From Methanobrevibacter sp. TMH8 (lineage in GTDB: Archaea > Methanobacteriota > Methanobacteria > Methanobacteriales > Methanobacteriaceae), in the NCBI RefSeq assembly GCF_020148105.1, contig NZ_JAHLZE010000020.1:1-64000 (forward strand): a stretch of DNA of 64,000 bases, in the 5' to 3' direction. Shown piece by piece: positions 30,482 to 41,331 of the stretch; position 1 is the stretch's first letter, and each line of letters begins with the position of its first letter. Under the pieces are notes generated by a model. The model did not search any database and had not been told where the DNA came from. It saw only the letters and a list, made by a program, of their open reading frames with translations. The translations under genes were made by a program, and so were the position numbers.

Positions 30482-31210
30482 ATGAAAAATAAATTGATTA
30501 ATAATCCTAATATCAAATATGATGGGATTAATCATCCTGAAATTAAAGGAATTCAGATTATTAATGGGAAAAATAATTTTCCAATTAGTTGGCTAAATCA
30601 ACAAGGGTATTGTGAATATAGTTTATATCTTCAATATTTTAAAGGGATAAAAACAGCTCCTACTCAAGCAATGGTCACTGGAACTAAAGAACATCAAAAA
30701 TTAGAATATAAATTTAAAGAAGATGCAGTTCCAACAACATTTGATGAAATTCTTCAAACATCTAAAGAAGAAGCAGCTATATCAAGAGAAATGTTTGTTT
30801 TAACTCCAAAATGGGGAATTCGCGGTTTCATTGATGAAATTTGGATGACTCCTGATGAATTTGTTATTATTGACGATAAACCTGGAAAAATCCCATATCC
30901 TTCAACCATTAATCAAGTATTAGCTTATTGTTTAGCTTTTAAATCTATGTTGAATTCAGACTCTCAAGATACCCAAACTACTTTAACTTCTCCAAAAGGC
31001 GACAATAGGAAAATAAAAGCAGCATTACGTGAAAGAGGCACTGATAATATTTTTTGGATTGAAGAATTTGATGAAAATAATGAAGAAAAAATTAAATTCT
31101 TGATAAATCGAATGCACGGGCTTTTTGAAGGATATAAACCATTTATACCTACAAAAAATCGGAATAAATGCAATAAATGCAGATTCCAAAGCTATTGTGA
31201 GCATTTTTAA
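30482..31210 (+). CDS. Cas4-like PD-(D/E)XK nuclease with Fe-S cluster
   Basis: A 242-residue RecB/Cas4-type protein. Four Cys for a 4Fe-4S cluster are C44 and C230, C233, C239 (CNKCRFQSYC). Nuclease residues are H71 (GTKEHQKLE), D118 (RGFIDEIW) and the D-x-K of IIDDKPG (131-133). All are intact. Cas4 normally trims spacers with Cas1-Cas2, but no cas genes or repeat array occur here, so this is probably a stand-alone archaeal Cas4-like nuclease acting in repair or on mobile DNA. It is monocistronic, between a divergent nuclease and a DEAD helicase. Confidence 0.88.
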   Translation: MKNKLINNPNIKYDGINHPEIKGIQIINGKNNFPISWLNQQGYCEYSLYLQYFKGIKTAPTQAMVTGTKEHQKLEYKFKEDAVPTTFDEILQTSKEEAAISREMFVLTPKWGIRGFIDEIWMTPDEFVIIDDKPGKIPYPSTINQVLAYCLAFKSMLNSDSQDTQTTLTSPKGDNRKIKAALRERGTDNIFWIEEFDENNEEKIKFLINRMHGLFEGYKPFIPTKNRNKCNKCRFQSYCEHF

Positions 31211-31781
31211 TTATAAATTATTCTTTTTATTTTGTTAATCTAATTTTTTGTATTTTTATAATAATTTTATAATAGCTTTATAATAGATTTATATATATTT
31301 ATAATAGATTTATTTAAATAGGATTAAAAACATATTTATTAATGTTATACTTTAGCTATATTTGTAAAATATAGTTTTAGAATATATTATAAACTATTTA
31401 TAAGTTATATTTAATAGAATAAATTATTAATTTTATATTTATACTTTACAATATCATTTTAAGTATTTTTTCTATTTTTACAATATTATTGGGTATTAAA
31501 ACTAATATTAAACTAATATTAAAAATAATCTGATTAGAAATATTTAAGAATTAATATTTTAATATTTAATTTATTGATTTATAATTTATTTAACTTATTT
31601 AATTTATCTAATTTATCTAATAAATTAAATAATATAATTTATCTAATTTATTTGATCCTCTAAATTTGTTTGATCATCTAATTATTTAATTATCTAATTT
31701 ATTTAATTAATTTAATTAATTATTCAATTATATTATGTAGAATAATTTACATAATATTTAAAAAAAATATAGGAAGATTTT
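31211..31781. other. AT-rich intergenic region
   Basis: No gene is present. Degenerate CTAATTTAT-like words recur between about 31590 and 31720, including TTGATCCTCTAA and TTGATCATCTAA variants. The sequence GGAAGATTTT directly before 31782 serves the helicase gene. Confidence 0.45.
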
Positions 31782-33068
31782 ATGAAACAATTATCATTTT
31801 ATGATTTTAATGTATCAAAAGAAATAAAAAAAGCAGTACAAGAAATGGGTTTTGAAGAACCGACTCCTATTCAAGGATTAACCATACCTGAAGCCTTAGA
31901 AGGTAAAGATATTATAGGACAAGCACAAACTGGAACTGGAAAGACAGTTGCATTTGGAATTCCTGTGTTGGAAAAGATTTTTATAGAAGATAAAACTCCA
32001 CAAGCTATTATCATATGTCCTACACGTGAACTTAGTTTGCAAGTAGCTGAAGAATTTGGAAAACTTTCTTCTTTCATGAGGAAACTACATATACTCCCAG
32101 TTTATGGGGGACAACCTATAGGAAGACAATTACGTGCATTAAAAAAAGGAGTTCACATTATTATAGGTACTCCTGGCCGTATAATAGATCATATTGAAAG
32201 AGGGTCACTTGATTTATCTGGAATTGAAACTGTTGTTTTAGATGAAGCTGATGAAATGTTGGACATGGGTTTTAGAGAAGATATTGAAAAAATATTAAGA
32301 AGAACTCCAAAAAACAGACAGACTTTATTGTTTTCAGCTACAATGCCTAAAGCAATAAAAAAGTTAACTCACCATTATCAGAAAAATCCTGAACATTTAC
32401 GTGTTGCACAGCATCTTATTACTGCTCCAGAAATTGAACAAATTTATTTTGAAGCAAGAGAAAAGATGAAACTAGAATTGCTATCTCGTTTACTGGATAT
32501 TTATGATTTAAATCTTGTTTTAGTCTTTTGTAATACAAAAAGAAGAGTTGATCGTCTTGTAAGAGATTTAAAGAGTCGTGGATATGATGTTGATGGTATT
32601 CATGGTGATATGAGACAAGGTCAAAGAGATAAAGTTATGAATAAGTTTAGAAAAGGCAATATTGAAATTTTAGTAGCTACTGATGTTGCTGCAAGAGGAA
32701 TAGATGTTCCTGATGTTGAAGCTGTTTTTAACTATGATGTTCCTAATGATAATGAATATTATGTTCATAGAATTGGAAGAACTGGTAGGGCTGGAAAAAC
32801 AGGTTATGCATTTACATTTGTTGCAGGAAAAGAAATATATAAACTTAGAGATATTCAAAAATATACAAAATCTAAAATCAAACAACAAAAAATTCCTTCA
32901 TTAGATGATATTAGGGATATAAAAAATAATTTAATTTTAGATAAAATTAAAAAGTCTATTGAGGATAATAATTTAAATAAGGATATCCATCAAATTGAAT
33001 CTTTAATAGAAGTAGGTTATAATTCAATTGATATAGCTGCTGCTCTTTTGAAGATGGTTAAAGAATAA
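31782..33068 (+). CDS. DEAD-box RNA helicase
   Basis: A 428-residue ATP-dependent RNA helicase with all DEAD-box motifs: Q motif (GFEEPTPIQ), motif I AQTGTGKT, Ia PTRELSLQV, Ib TPGRIIDHI, II DEAD, III SAT, V ATDVAARGIDVP and VI HRIGRTGRAG. The C-terminal extension of roughly 60 residues is short, with no RNA-binding tail such as DbpA RBD. Methanogen members unwind structured RNA and often rise in the cold. It is monocistronic, followed by T-rich DNA. Confidence 0.95.
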   Translation: MKQLSFYDFNVSKEIKKAVQEMGFEEPTPIQGLTIPEALEGKDIIGQAQTGTGKTVAFGIPVLEKIFIEDKTPQAIIICPTRELSLQVAEEFGKLSSFMRKLHILPVYGGQPIGRQLRALKKGVHIIIGTPGRIIDHIERGSLDLSGIETVVLDEADEMLDMGFREDIEKILRRTPKNRQTLLFSATMPKAIKKLTHHYQKNPEHLRVAQHLITAPEIEQIYFEAREKMKLELLSRLLDIYDLNLVLVFCNTKRRVDRLVRDLKSRGYDVDGIHGDMRQGQRDKVMNKFRKGNIEILVATDVAARGIDVPDVEAVFNYDVPNDNEYYVHRIGRTGRAGKTGYAFTFVAGKEIYKLRDIQKYTKSKIKQQKIPSLDDIRDIKNNLILDKIKKSIEDNNLNKDIHQIESLIEVGYNSIDIAAALLKMVKE

Positions 33069-33675
33069 TATTTATTTAATTTTTTATTATTTTACTATTT
33101 TATTCTTTATTATTTATTATTTTATTATTTTTTTCATTTTTCATTTTTTTATTATATATTTTTTATTATTTTTCATTTATTCTTTTATTCTTTCATTATT
33201 TCTTTTTTATTTCTTATTTCTCTCTTTTAGTTGTTTTTCAAATTAATTTAAAATAATAATTTAATTATATTTTTATACTTTTATACTTTATTAAGAAATT
33301 TTTCAAGATATTCTATAATAATATTTTTATATTTTAATAATAAAATAATTATATAATATTTAAATTTGAGATTATTATACAAAATTTTGTAAATTTATAA
33401 ATAATCCATAAATAATTTAATTAATAGAATGTTTAATAGAATATTCTTAAGTAATTTTTAAATGAATTATGATAACAATTATAAATAACAATTATAATAA
33501 ATAATATTAGGTAAAATTGTTTTTATCAACCATCAAATTATCAATTATCAATTATCAATAAATCATTATAAACTATCAATATTAATCAATAATACTTAAT
33601 TGTCAATAATAATTATCAATATTAGTTTTTAATATTAATTATTAATTATTATAGAAGCTAGGTGGTGCTTACAAA
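33069..33675. other. AT-rich intergenic region with ATCAATT repeats
   Basis: A T-rich terminator-like run follows the helicase gene (33075-33240). Degenerate ATCAATT/ATTATCAAT words repeat about ten times between 33530 and 33635. GGTGGTG near 33661-33667 is the ribosome-binding site of the glycosyltransferase. Confidence 0.5.
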
Positions 33676-34674
33676 ATGGATATTTCTTTAATTTCAAGAT
33701 CATTTGAACTTCATAAACAAGGAATGGGAAGTTATTCTAAAATGCTTTATGAAAGTATTAAAGATGAAAAGGATTTCAATATAAAATTAATTTCCCAAGA
33801 TAATAGTTTCTTTCAAAGAGATAGTCCTTATGATTATCTATTTTTTGATATTTTTGAAGTTCCCCTTAAATTAAGAACGTCTGATGTTTATCATGCATTA
33901 TCTCCTTTAGAAAGTTTTTATTTAAATAGTAAAAAGTCAATTGTTACAATTTTGGATTTAATACCTATTAAAATGTTTGAAATGGGGTATACAAGTCTAC
34001 AATCCAAATTGATCAAGAAATTTTTTGAAAAAGCTATTAAAAAAGCTATTAAATCTCAAGAAATTGTAGCTATTTCTGAAGAAACTGCTAATGATTTAAA
34101 CATATATTTTGGAGTTGATATTGATGAAATTCATGTTGTACGTACAAGTATTCAACAAAATTTCACTCCACTAAATAAAAAACATGATATTTTTACAATT
34201 GGAACAGTTTCTCATTTAAACAATAGAAAAAGAGTTGATATTTTAATTAAAGCTTTTTTAAAGGCAGATATTCAAAATTCTCGTCTTTTGATTGGGGGAA
34301 AAGGTCCAGAACTTGATAATCTCAAAAGATTGTCTAAAAATGATTCTCGAATAGAATTTTTAGGATTTATTCCTGATGAGAAAATGAATGAATTTTATAA
34401 TTCATTAGATGTTTTTGTTTTTCCAACTATTATGGAAGGATATGGTTTACCTATTGTTGAAGCAATGGCATGTGGAAAACAAGTAATAACTTTAGATGAT
34501 GCTCTTATTCCAATGGATATTAAAAATAAAACTCATATATCTTCAAATTTATCAAATGACTTAAAAGAAATGAATTTTGATTCTGATATTAAAAATAATT
34601 TAAAATTTGCTAATAAACATTCTCCTGAAAATATGAAAAAAGATATGGTTAAAATTTATAGAAATATTCATTAA
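33676..34674 (+). CDS. GT-B (family 4) glycosyltransferase
   Basis: A 332-residue retaining glycosyltransferase. The C-terminal nucleotide-sugar domain has TVSHLNNRKRVDILIKAF, LIGGKGPELDNL, and the EX7E motif in MEGYGLPIVEAMACGK. The N-terminal acceptor domain opens with SLISRSFELHKQGMGSYS, typical of GT4. It starts a run of nucleotide-sugar genes (gmd and a second dehydratase follow), so GDP-linked deoxysugar or mannose is a plausible donor; that is inference. The gap to gmd is 242 bases of AT repeats, so separate promoters are possible. Confidence 0.88.
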   Translation: MDISLISRSFELHKQGMGSYSKMLYESIKDEKDFNIKLISQDNSFFQRDSPYDYLFFDIFEVPLKLRTSDVYHALSPLESFYLNSKKSIVTILDLIPIKMFEMGYTSLQSKLIKKFFEKAIKKAIKSQEIVAISEETANDLNIYFGVDIDEIHVVRTSIQQNFTPLNKKHDIFTIGTVSHLNNRKRVDILIKAFLKADIQNSRLLIGGKGPELDNLKRLSKNDSRIEFLGFIPDEKMNEFYNSLDVFVFPTIMEGYGLPIVEAMACGKQVITLDDALIPMDIKNKTHISSNLSNDLKEMNFDSDIKNNLKFANKHSPENMKKDMVKIYRNIH

Positions 34675-34916
34675 AATTTAATAATTAGATTAATATTAAT
34701 TATATTATCAATTATATCTAATTAACTAATTATTAATTAACTAACTATTATTAACTAATTATTAATCTAATTATTTAATTATATTAAAAAATAAAATTAC
34801 ATTATAAAGTTACATTTAAAGTATTATATAATTTAAAAACATTATATTAAAAACATTATTTATATTAAATATTATTTATATTAAAAATATATTTTATAAA
34901 AACAGGTGTATAATAT

Positions 34917-35969
34917 ATGATTGCATTAATCACAGGGATTACTGGTCAAGATGGTTCGTATTTGGCAGAATTCTTATTGGAAAAAGGATATGAGGTTCAT
35001 GGAATTTTAAGAAGAAGTTCTTCATTCAATACTGGAAGAATTGAACATCTTTATATAGATGAATTAATTGAGGATAGTCATAAAAATAGAAAACTTCATT
35101 TACATTATGGTGATTTAAATGATTCAACTAATTTGATGTCTGTAATCCGTAAAGTTAATCCTGATGAGATTTATAACTTAGCTGCTCAGTCTCATGTTAA
35201 AGTTTCTTTTGAAACTCCAGAATATACTGCTAATTCTGATGGATTAGGCGTATTGAGACTTTTGGAGTCTATAAGATTGTCTAATTCAACTGGAATTAAA
35301 TTTTACCAAGCTTCTACATCTGAACTATTTGGTTTAGTCCAAGAAACTCCTCAATCAGAAAAAACTCCTTTTTATCCAAGAAGTCCTTATGGTGTTGCTA
35401 AACTTTATGGGTATTGGATAACAAAGAACTATAGAGAAGCTTATGATATTTTTGCGTCTAATGGGATTTTATTTAATCATGAGTCTCCAAGAAGAGGTGA
35501 AACTTTTGTAACAAGAAAAATTTCATTATCTGCAGCAAGAATTTCTTTAAATATGCAAAAAAAATTATATTTAGGAAATTTAGATGCATCAAGGGACTGG
35601 GGACATGCAAAAGATTACGTTGAGTCTATGTGGAGAATATTACAACATGAAAAACCTGATGATTTTGTTATCGCAACAGGAGAGACTCATACAGTTAGAG
35701 ATTTTGTTAATTTGGCATTTAAACAAGTAGGAATTGATTTAATATGGGAGGGTTCAGGAATTAATGAAAAAGGTATAAACTCTGATAATAATGAAGTATT
35801 GATTGAAGTAGATCCAAAATATTTCCGCCCTTCTGAAGTAGACTTATTATTAGGTGATCCTACTAAAGCAAAAAATGAACTTGGATGGAAACCAAAGATT
35901 TCATTTGATCAATTGGTCAAAGAAATGGTTGCAAGTGATTTGGAGCTAATTAAAGAAAAAACTAATTAA
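34917..35969 (+). CDS. gmd: GDP-mannose 4,6-dehydratase
   Basis: Converts GDP-D-mannose to GDP-4-keto-6-deoxymannose, precursor of GDP-fucose, rhamnose or perosamine. It is an extended SDR: NAD(P) motif [25 protein letters not shown], distinctive for GMD; active residues in STSEL and [28 protein letters not shown]. The 350 residues are full length. GGTG precedes the ATG. It is followed 66 bases later by a second SDR that may act on its product. Confidence 0.95.
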   Translation: MIALITGITGQDGSYLAEFLLEKGYEVHGILRRSSSFNTGRIEHLYIDELIEDSHKNRKLHLHYGDLNDSTNLMSVIRKVNPDEIYNLAAQSHVKVSFETPEYTANSDGLGVLRLLESIRLSNSTGIKFYQASTSELFGLVQETPQSEKTPFYPRSPYGVAKLYGYWITKNYREAYDIFASNGILFNHESPRRGETFVTRKISLSAARISLNMQKKLYLGNLDASRDWGHAKDYVESMWRILQHEKPDDFVIATGETHTVRDFVNLAFKQVGIDLIWEGSGINEKGINSDNNEVLIEVDPKYFRPSEVDLLLGDPTKAKNELGWKPKISFDQLVKEMVASDLELIKEKTN

Positions 35970-36035
35970 AGAAAATAATAAAATTTAAACAAATTTTTTC
36001 ATTTTATTTGAAACTAAAAATTATTTGATGATTTT

Positions 36036-37217
36036 ATGAATTTGAAGAATAAAAATGTTTTAATAACTGGAATATCTGGTTTTGTAGGTTCTTATTTAAC
36101 TGAATCTTTATTAGAACTTGGGGCAAATGTCACTGGTTTTGATAGAAAATATGAAGATACTAATGGAAATAATAATTTAAATGTTTTTAAAGGAGATTTA
36201 TTAGATATAAACTCCTTAAATAATGCTTTAGATCAGGATATAGATTTTATTTTTCATTTAGCTGCTCAACCATTTATACCAAGATCTTTTGAAAAACCAA
36301 AAGAAACTCATGAAATTAATGGATTAGGTACTTTAAATCTATTAGAAACAGTTGTGTCAAAAGATTTGGGATGTAAGGTCATATTTGCTAGTTCAAGTGA
36401 TGAATATGGTTTAGTATTTTCCTCCAAAAAGCAATATTTAGATGCTAAAAAAAAATATGGAAATATTTTCCCAGAACCTACTTCTTTTCCAGAATTGCCA
36501 ATTTCTGAGGAAAATCCTTTAAGACCAATGTCTCCATATGCTGTTAGTAAAGTTTATGGAGATTTTTTAATGAGAAATTATTATCATGCTTATGGTTTAG
36601 ATACAGTTGTTTCAAGATCTTTTTCTCATGAAGGTCCGGGTAGAGGATCAATGTTTGTAACTTCAGTTATTACAGAGCAAATTGATAAATTTAGAAAAGG
36701 AATAATTGATAGTATAAGTATTGGTAATGTAAATGCATTTAGAGATTGGAGTCATGTTAAAGATATTATTGATGGATATATTTTATTAGCTGAAAAAGGT
36801 ATTAGTGGTGAAGTTTATAATCAAGGTTCTATGAGGACAAATTCTATTTTAACCTATATTTTATTAAGTTTAGAATCTGTAGGATATGAGATTGATAGAA
36901 TCGAAACAATAAATAATGATAAAATTATTAAAAACCCTACAGAATTAGATAATAATGAGTTATTTGGTGTAAAATTCGAAAAAACTAAAGTTGATAATTT
37001 AATACTTACTAATAAACTAAATTTTAACCTAGATGATAAAGGAATAATAGTATTTACTAATTCAGAAAAAATAAAAATACTATTCGATAAAACTAGGTTT
37101 CGTCCAGCTGATGTTCCAATATTACTTTCAAATAATGAAAAAATTAGCAAATTAGGGTTCAAAGTGAATTATTCTATTGATTGTATCATTAAAGATCAAT
37201 TAAACTTTTTAAAATGA
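36036..37217 (+). CDS. NAD-dependent epimerase/dehydratase (GDP-sugar SDR)
   Basis: A 393-residue extended SDR. Cofactor motif TGISGFVGSYL; catalytic Ser in SSSDEYG; Tyr/Lys in SPYAVSKVYGDF. The closing FRPADVPILLSNNEKISKLGF resembles the C-terminal substrate region of GDP-mannose dehydratases. It is longer than Gmd by an insert around residues 270-350. It could be a reductase or a second dehydratase for the 6-deoxy sugar pathway; the exact reaction is not determined. It follows gmd closely on the same strand and converges with hemD. Confidence 0.85.
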   Translation: MNLKNKNVLITGISGFVGSYLTESLLELGANVTGFDRKYEDTNGNNNLNVFKGDLLDINSLNNALDQDIDFIFHLAAQPFIPRSFEKPKETHEINGLGTLNLLETVVSKDLGCKVIFASSSDEYGLVFSSKKQYLDAKKKYGNIFPEPTSFPELPISEENPLRPMSPYAVSKVYGDFLMRNYYHAYGLDTVVSRSFSHEGPGRGSMFVTSVITEQIDKFRKGIIDSISIGNVNAFRDWSHVKDIIDGYILLAEKGISGEVYNQGSMRTNSILTYILLSLESVGYEIDRIETINNDKIIKNPTELDNNELFGVKFEKTKVDNLILTNKLNFNLDDKGIIVFTNSEKIKILFDKTRFRPADVPILLSNNEKISKLGFKVNYSIDCIIKDQLNFLK

Positions 37218-37237
37218 GATTTCTTGATGAAAATTAA

Positions 37238-38017
37238 TTATAAGTTTTCAAACATCAATTCCATCATATCTTTCACAGTATATTTTTTAGGATAAATGGA
37301 TTCAACACCTAAATTTTTAAGAGTTTTATATGTTATAGGTCCAATAGACACAGTCAACACATTTTTTGATAATTTATTAACTAATTCTGGAATTTGTTCT
37401 TCAGTCGCTATTTTAAAAAGATTTTCAGCAGTTAAAGGACTTGTAAATGTTATTGCATCAATTTCTGAGCTTAATATTTTCCCAATAAGAACTTCAATTC
37501 GAACTGTATCTAAAGGTATGATTGATTCATAGCTTTCAGCTAAGATAACATCAGCACCCATTTTTTCTAATCCTTCTGGAAGTGTGTCTCTTGCAGCTAA
37601 TGTTCTTGGAATTCCGATTAGACTATTTTTTATATTAATGTTTTTAAATGCTTTCAGAAGTCCTTCTGCAGTATAATCTTCAGGAATCAAATCAGTTGTT
37701 AAACCGTACTGGGCAGCTACTTCTTCTGTTTTATGTCCAATAGTAGCTATTTGACAATTTTCATTAACTTTTTCTCTAAAATCTGGGTAAAAATTAAAAA
37801 TAGATTCTATTGATGTTGGTGATGTAAATACTAACCAATCTAAATCATTAACTAATTCTACTAATGCTTTGAGAGATTCTGTATTACTTAACTTTAATTC
37901 AAGTGTTGGAGCTATAAACGGAGTGGCTCCATGAGATTCTACAATAGATACAGCTTCGTCTATTCTATTAAAAGGTCGTGTAATAGCTACGATTATCTTA
38001 TTTTCATTTTTTTCCAT
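37238..38017 (-). CDS. hemD: Uroporphyrinogen-III synthase HemD
   Basis: Cyclises hydroxymethylbilane to uroporphyrinogen III, the branch point for corrinoids, F430 and siroheme. At 259 residues it has the two-lobe HemD fold. Recognised stretches are ITRPFNRIDEAVSI at the start, WLVFTSPTSIE, TAEGLLKAF and AITFTSPLTAENL. Sequence is poorly conserved in this family, so the context helps: cobA, which acts on its product, lies 110 bases upstream on the same strand. Confidence 0.9.
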   Translation of the reverse strand: MEKNENKIIVAITRPFNRIDEAVSIVESHGATPFIAPTLELKLSNTESLKALVELVNDLDWLVFTSPTSIESIFNFYPDFREKVNENCQIATIGHKTEEVAAQYGLTTDLIPEDYTAEGLLKAFKNINIKNSLIGIPRTLAARDTLPEGLEKMGADVILAESYESIIPLDTVRIEVLIGKILSSEIDAITFTSPLTAENLFKIATEEQIPELVNKLSKNVLTVSIGPITYKTLKNLGVESIYPKKYTVKDMMELMFENL

Positions 38018-38127
38018 ATTTACATCTCCATAAATTTTCTATTAAGAATAATTTAATCAAGAATATATTAATCAAAAATACATTAATTAAGAATACATTA
38101 ATTAAGATTATTTAAGTAATAAAATAA

Positions 38128-38868
38128 TTAAGAAATATTAATTTTTTTATTTTTAAATTCATTAATCTCTTTAAAGACATCTATAACATTCCCAACAATA
38201 AGAATTGCAGGGGTGTTAATATTTTTGTCAGCTATATTTTCTAAAGTTCCAAATATTATTTTTTCATTTGGAAGAGTACCACTTTCAATAACACAAGCAG
38301 GAGTTTTAGGATCTCTATATTTCATCATTTCTGAAGTATTTTCTTTTATTTTTCCAATTCCCATTAAAACAATGATTGTGTCTGCAGTATAATCCCATTT
38401 AACTTGTTTTTTATCTTTTGTTGGGTCTTCATGGCCAGTAACTACTGTAAATGATGTAGCTATTGCTCTATGGGTAACTGGAAGGCCGACTGAAGTAGGT
38501 GCTCCAATAGCTGAAGTTACACCTGGTATAATTTCAAATGAAATATTTTCTTTTATTAAGTCTAATATTTCTTCTCCTCCTCTTCCAAAGACAAAAGGAT
38601 CTCCTCCTTTAAGTCTTATGATAATTTCATTATTATCATCTTTTGCTTCATTAATAATTATTTCATTTATTTCATCTTGAGATTTATAATGTTCTCCAGC
38701 TTTTTTACCAACATAAATTAGTTTGGCTTTATCTGGGGCGTGTTTTAATATTTCTTCATTGGCCAATCTATCATATATTACAACATCTGCAATATTCAAT
38801 GCTTTTACAGCTTTAAGAGTGATAAGATCCGGATCACCAGGACCTGCTCCAATTAAATAAACAACCAT
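38128..38868 (-). CDS. cobA: Uroporphyrinogen-III C-methyltransferase
   Basis: Uses SAM to methylate C2 and C7 of uroporphyrinogen III, giving precorrin-2 for corrinoid, F430 and siroheme synthesis. At 246 residues it has the single-domain archaeal form: [17 protein letters not shown] at the start, [16 protein letters not shown], and [25 protein letters not shown] precedes the ATG. It is transcribed with hemD and possibly with the purine genes upstream. Confidence 0.95.
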   Translation of the reverse strand: MVVYLIGAGPGDPDLITLKAVKALNIADVVIYDRLANEEILKHAPDKAKLIYVGKKAGEHYKSQDEINEIIINEAKDDNNEIIIRLKGGDPFVFGRGGEEILDLIKENISFEIIPGVTSAIGAPTSVGLPVTHRAIATSFTVVTGHEDPTKDKKQVKWDYTADTIIVLMGIGKIKENTSEMMKYRDPKTPACVIESGTLPNEKIIFGTLENIADKNINTPAILIVGNVIDVFKEINEFKNKKINIS

Positions 38869-38965
38869 TTCTTCACCTTTAATATGACATGAATTATAAA
38901 TTTATTCTAATATTGGTTAAAATTATAATTTTTTAAAAATAAATGTGCTTATAAAATAAATGTGT

Positions 38966-39619
<654 letters not shown>

Positions 39620-39643
39620 ATAATTTTCTCCAATTTCTCCATA

Positions 39644-39889
39644 TTAGCTAGTTACAGTTATTTCATAATCATGAATCACAGGATTACAAAGTAATCTTTG
39701 ACACATATCTTCAACTTCTTCTAAGACTTTTGATTCATTATTTTCATCCATTTGAAAGGTGATTATATCAATTGTGTCAGTATTTTCTACTTTATATCCA
39801 AGTAAATCTAAAGCTCGTTCTATTGTTGAGCTTTCTGGGTTTAACATTCCTTTTTTCAATGAAATTTTAACTTCAACATTAAATATCAT
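39644..39889 (-). CDS. purS: FGAM synthase subunit PurS
   Basis: Small structural subunit (81 residues) that docks PurQ onto PurL and helps pass ammonia. Conserved words are [10 protein letters not shown] and [13 protein letters not shown] at 39898 in frame is part of a GTGAT ribosome-binding site, so the ATG at 39889 (MIFNVEV) is the better start. It sits between purC and purQ. Confidence 0.93.
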   Translation of the reverse strand: MIFNVEVKISLKKGMLNPESSTIERALDLLGYKVENTDTIDIITFQMDENNESKVLEEVEDMCQRLLCNPVIHDYEITVTS

Positions 39890-39948
39890 ATTTATCACAT
39901 TATTATTAAAACATTATTATTAAATTAATTTATCTTAAAATTTTTAAG

Positions 39949-40686
39949 TTAAATTTTCCATCTTTTAGCATCCTCTTCATCAACAATCATTCCACAAACT
40001 TGTTCATAGATATCCATAACATTTTCTTGCCCTTGTCTGAATGAATCTTTGTCTAAAGTTTCAAGAGTATTTATATCCCAATACCTACAGGTATCTGGAC
40101 TAATTTCATCTCCAAGAACGATATTTCCATCTTTATCTTTTCCAAATTCAAGTTTAAAGTCTACTAAAAGAATTCCTTTTTCTTTTAAAAATTTACTTAG
40201 AACTTCATTAATTTTAAGTGTTATTTTTTTTATTTCATCAAGTTCTTTTTGTGTAGCTATTCCTAATGCTATGCTTATTTCATCATTTAACATAGGGTCA
40301 TGGTATTCATCATTTTTGTAATCCATTTGTATTATAGGAGGATCTAGTTTTTGATTTTTTTCAAATGGGAATCGTTTTAAAAGACTTCCAGTAGCTATAT
40401 TTCTAGCTATTACTTCAAGAGGAATCATATCTAGTTTTTTAGATAACATAGATCCTGTTTTAATCAATTTAATATATTGGGTATTGATATTATTTTCTTC
40501 TAAAACTTCAAACAATTTTGAAGATATTAATGAGTTGCAATGGCCTTTTCCTTGCAGATTATCTTTTTTAGCTCCATCTCCTGCAGTAATATCATCTCTA
40601 AAATCAACTATCACTTCATCAGAATTTTCAGTTTCAAAAACATCTTTAGCTTTTCCAGCATAGATTAATTTTTTAGAATCACTCAT
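39949..40686 (-). CDS. purC: SAICAR synthetase PurC
   Basis: Joins aspartate to CAIR in purine synthesis. The 245 residues carry YAGKAKDVFET, FRDDITAGDGAKK (phosphate-binding), VIARNIATGSLLKRF, LVDFKLEFG, and DEISPDTCRYWD. The GAGGG ribosome-binding site selects the ATG at 40686 over the in-frame TTG at 40698. It is first gene of the minus-strand block purC-purS-purQ-cobA-hemD and diverges from glmS. Confidence 0.96.
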   Translation of the reverse strand: MSDSKKLIYAGKAKDVFETENSDEVIVDFRDDITAGDGAKKDNLQGKGHCNSLISSKLFEVLEENNINTQYIKLIKTGSMLSKKLDMIPLEVIARNIATGSLLKRFPFEKNQKLDPPIIQMDYKNDEYHDPMLNDEISIALGIATQKELDEIKKITLKINEVLSKFLKEKGILLVDFKLEFGKDKDGNIVLGDEISPDTCRYWDINTLETLDKDSFRQGQENVMDIYEQVCGMIVDEEDAKRWKI

Positions 40687-41331
40687 ATTAACCCTCAATT
40701 GAATTTATTTCATTTATTTTTATAATTTTTTCTAGGTTATTTAATTATATATTCTTTTTTGTTCTATTTTTATAATTATTTTATTATTAAAATATTTTTT
40801 AATATTTTTAATATTTTTTAATTATTTCTAATTATTTCTAATTATTTTTAATTATTTTTAATAAATTTTCAGATTAATCATTGTTCATGATTGTATTGAC
40901 TTTTATTATTTTTATATTTAATATTAACTCAATTTCAATTTAATTTTAATTAAATTCTATATTTAATGATAAGTATATATATTTAATTTCACTTATACAT
41001 TATAATGTTATGAATAAACAATATGTTTTATATAATTAATAACTTTATTGAAAATTCAATTTAATTGTTATTAAATCTAAATAAAATTAATCAATTAATT
41101 TAGAAATTTTTAAGGAATAAAAATATGAATAAATATTAATTATATAATCAAATAATAATCAAATAATAATTAAATAATAATTAAATTATAATTAAATTAT
41201 AATAATCATTTAAAATATTATTAATATAATAATATTATTAATATAACTTAAAAATTAAATAATTAAAATTAAATAATAAGTAAATATATAACATTAATAC
41301 ATTGATAATAGATAGTTTAAAGGTTAAAATC
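40687..41331. repeat. Divergent region purC / glmS with 11-bp repeats
   Basis: AT-rich, with promoters for both genes expected. Five tandem 11-base units, AAATAATAATC to AAATTATAATT, occupy 41150-41204, about 130 bases before glmS. Short AATTATTTTTAATT-like words recur at 40800-40870. No RNA gene was seen. Confidence 0.6.
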
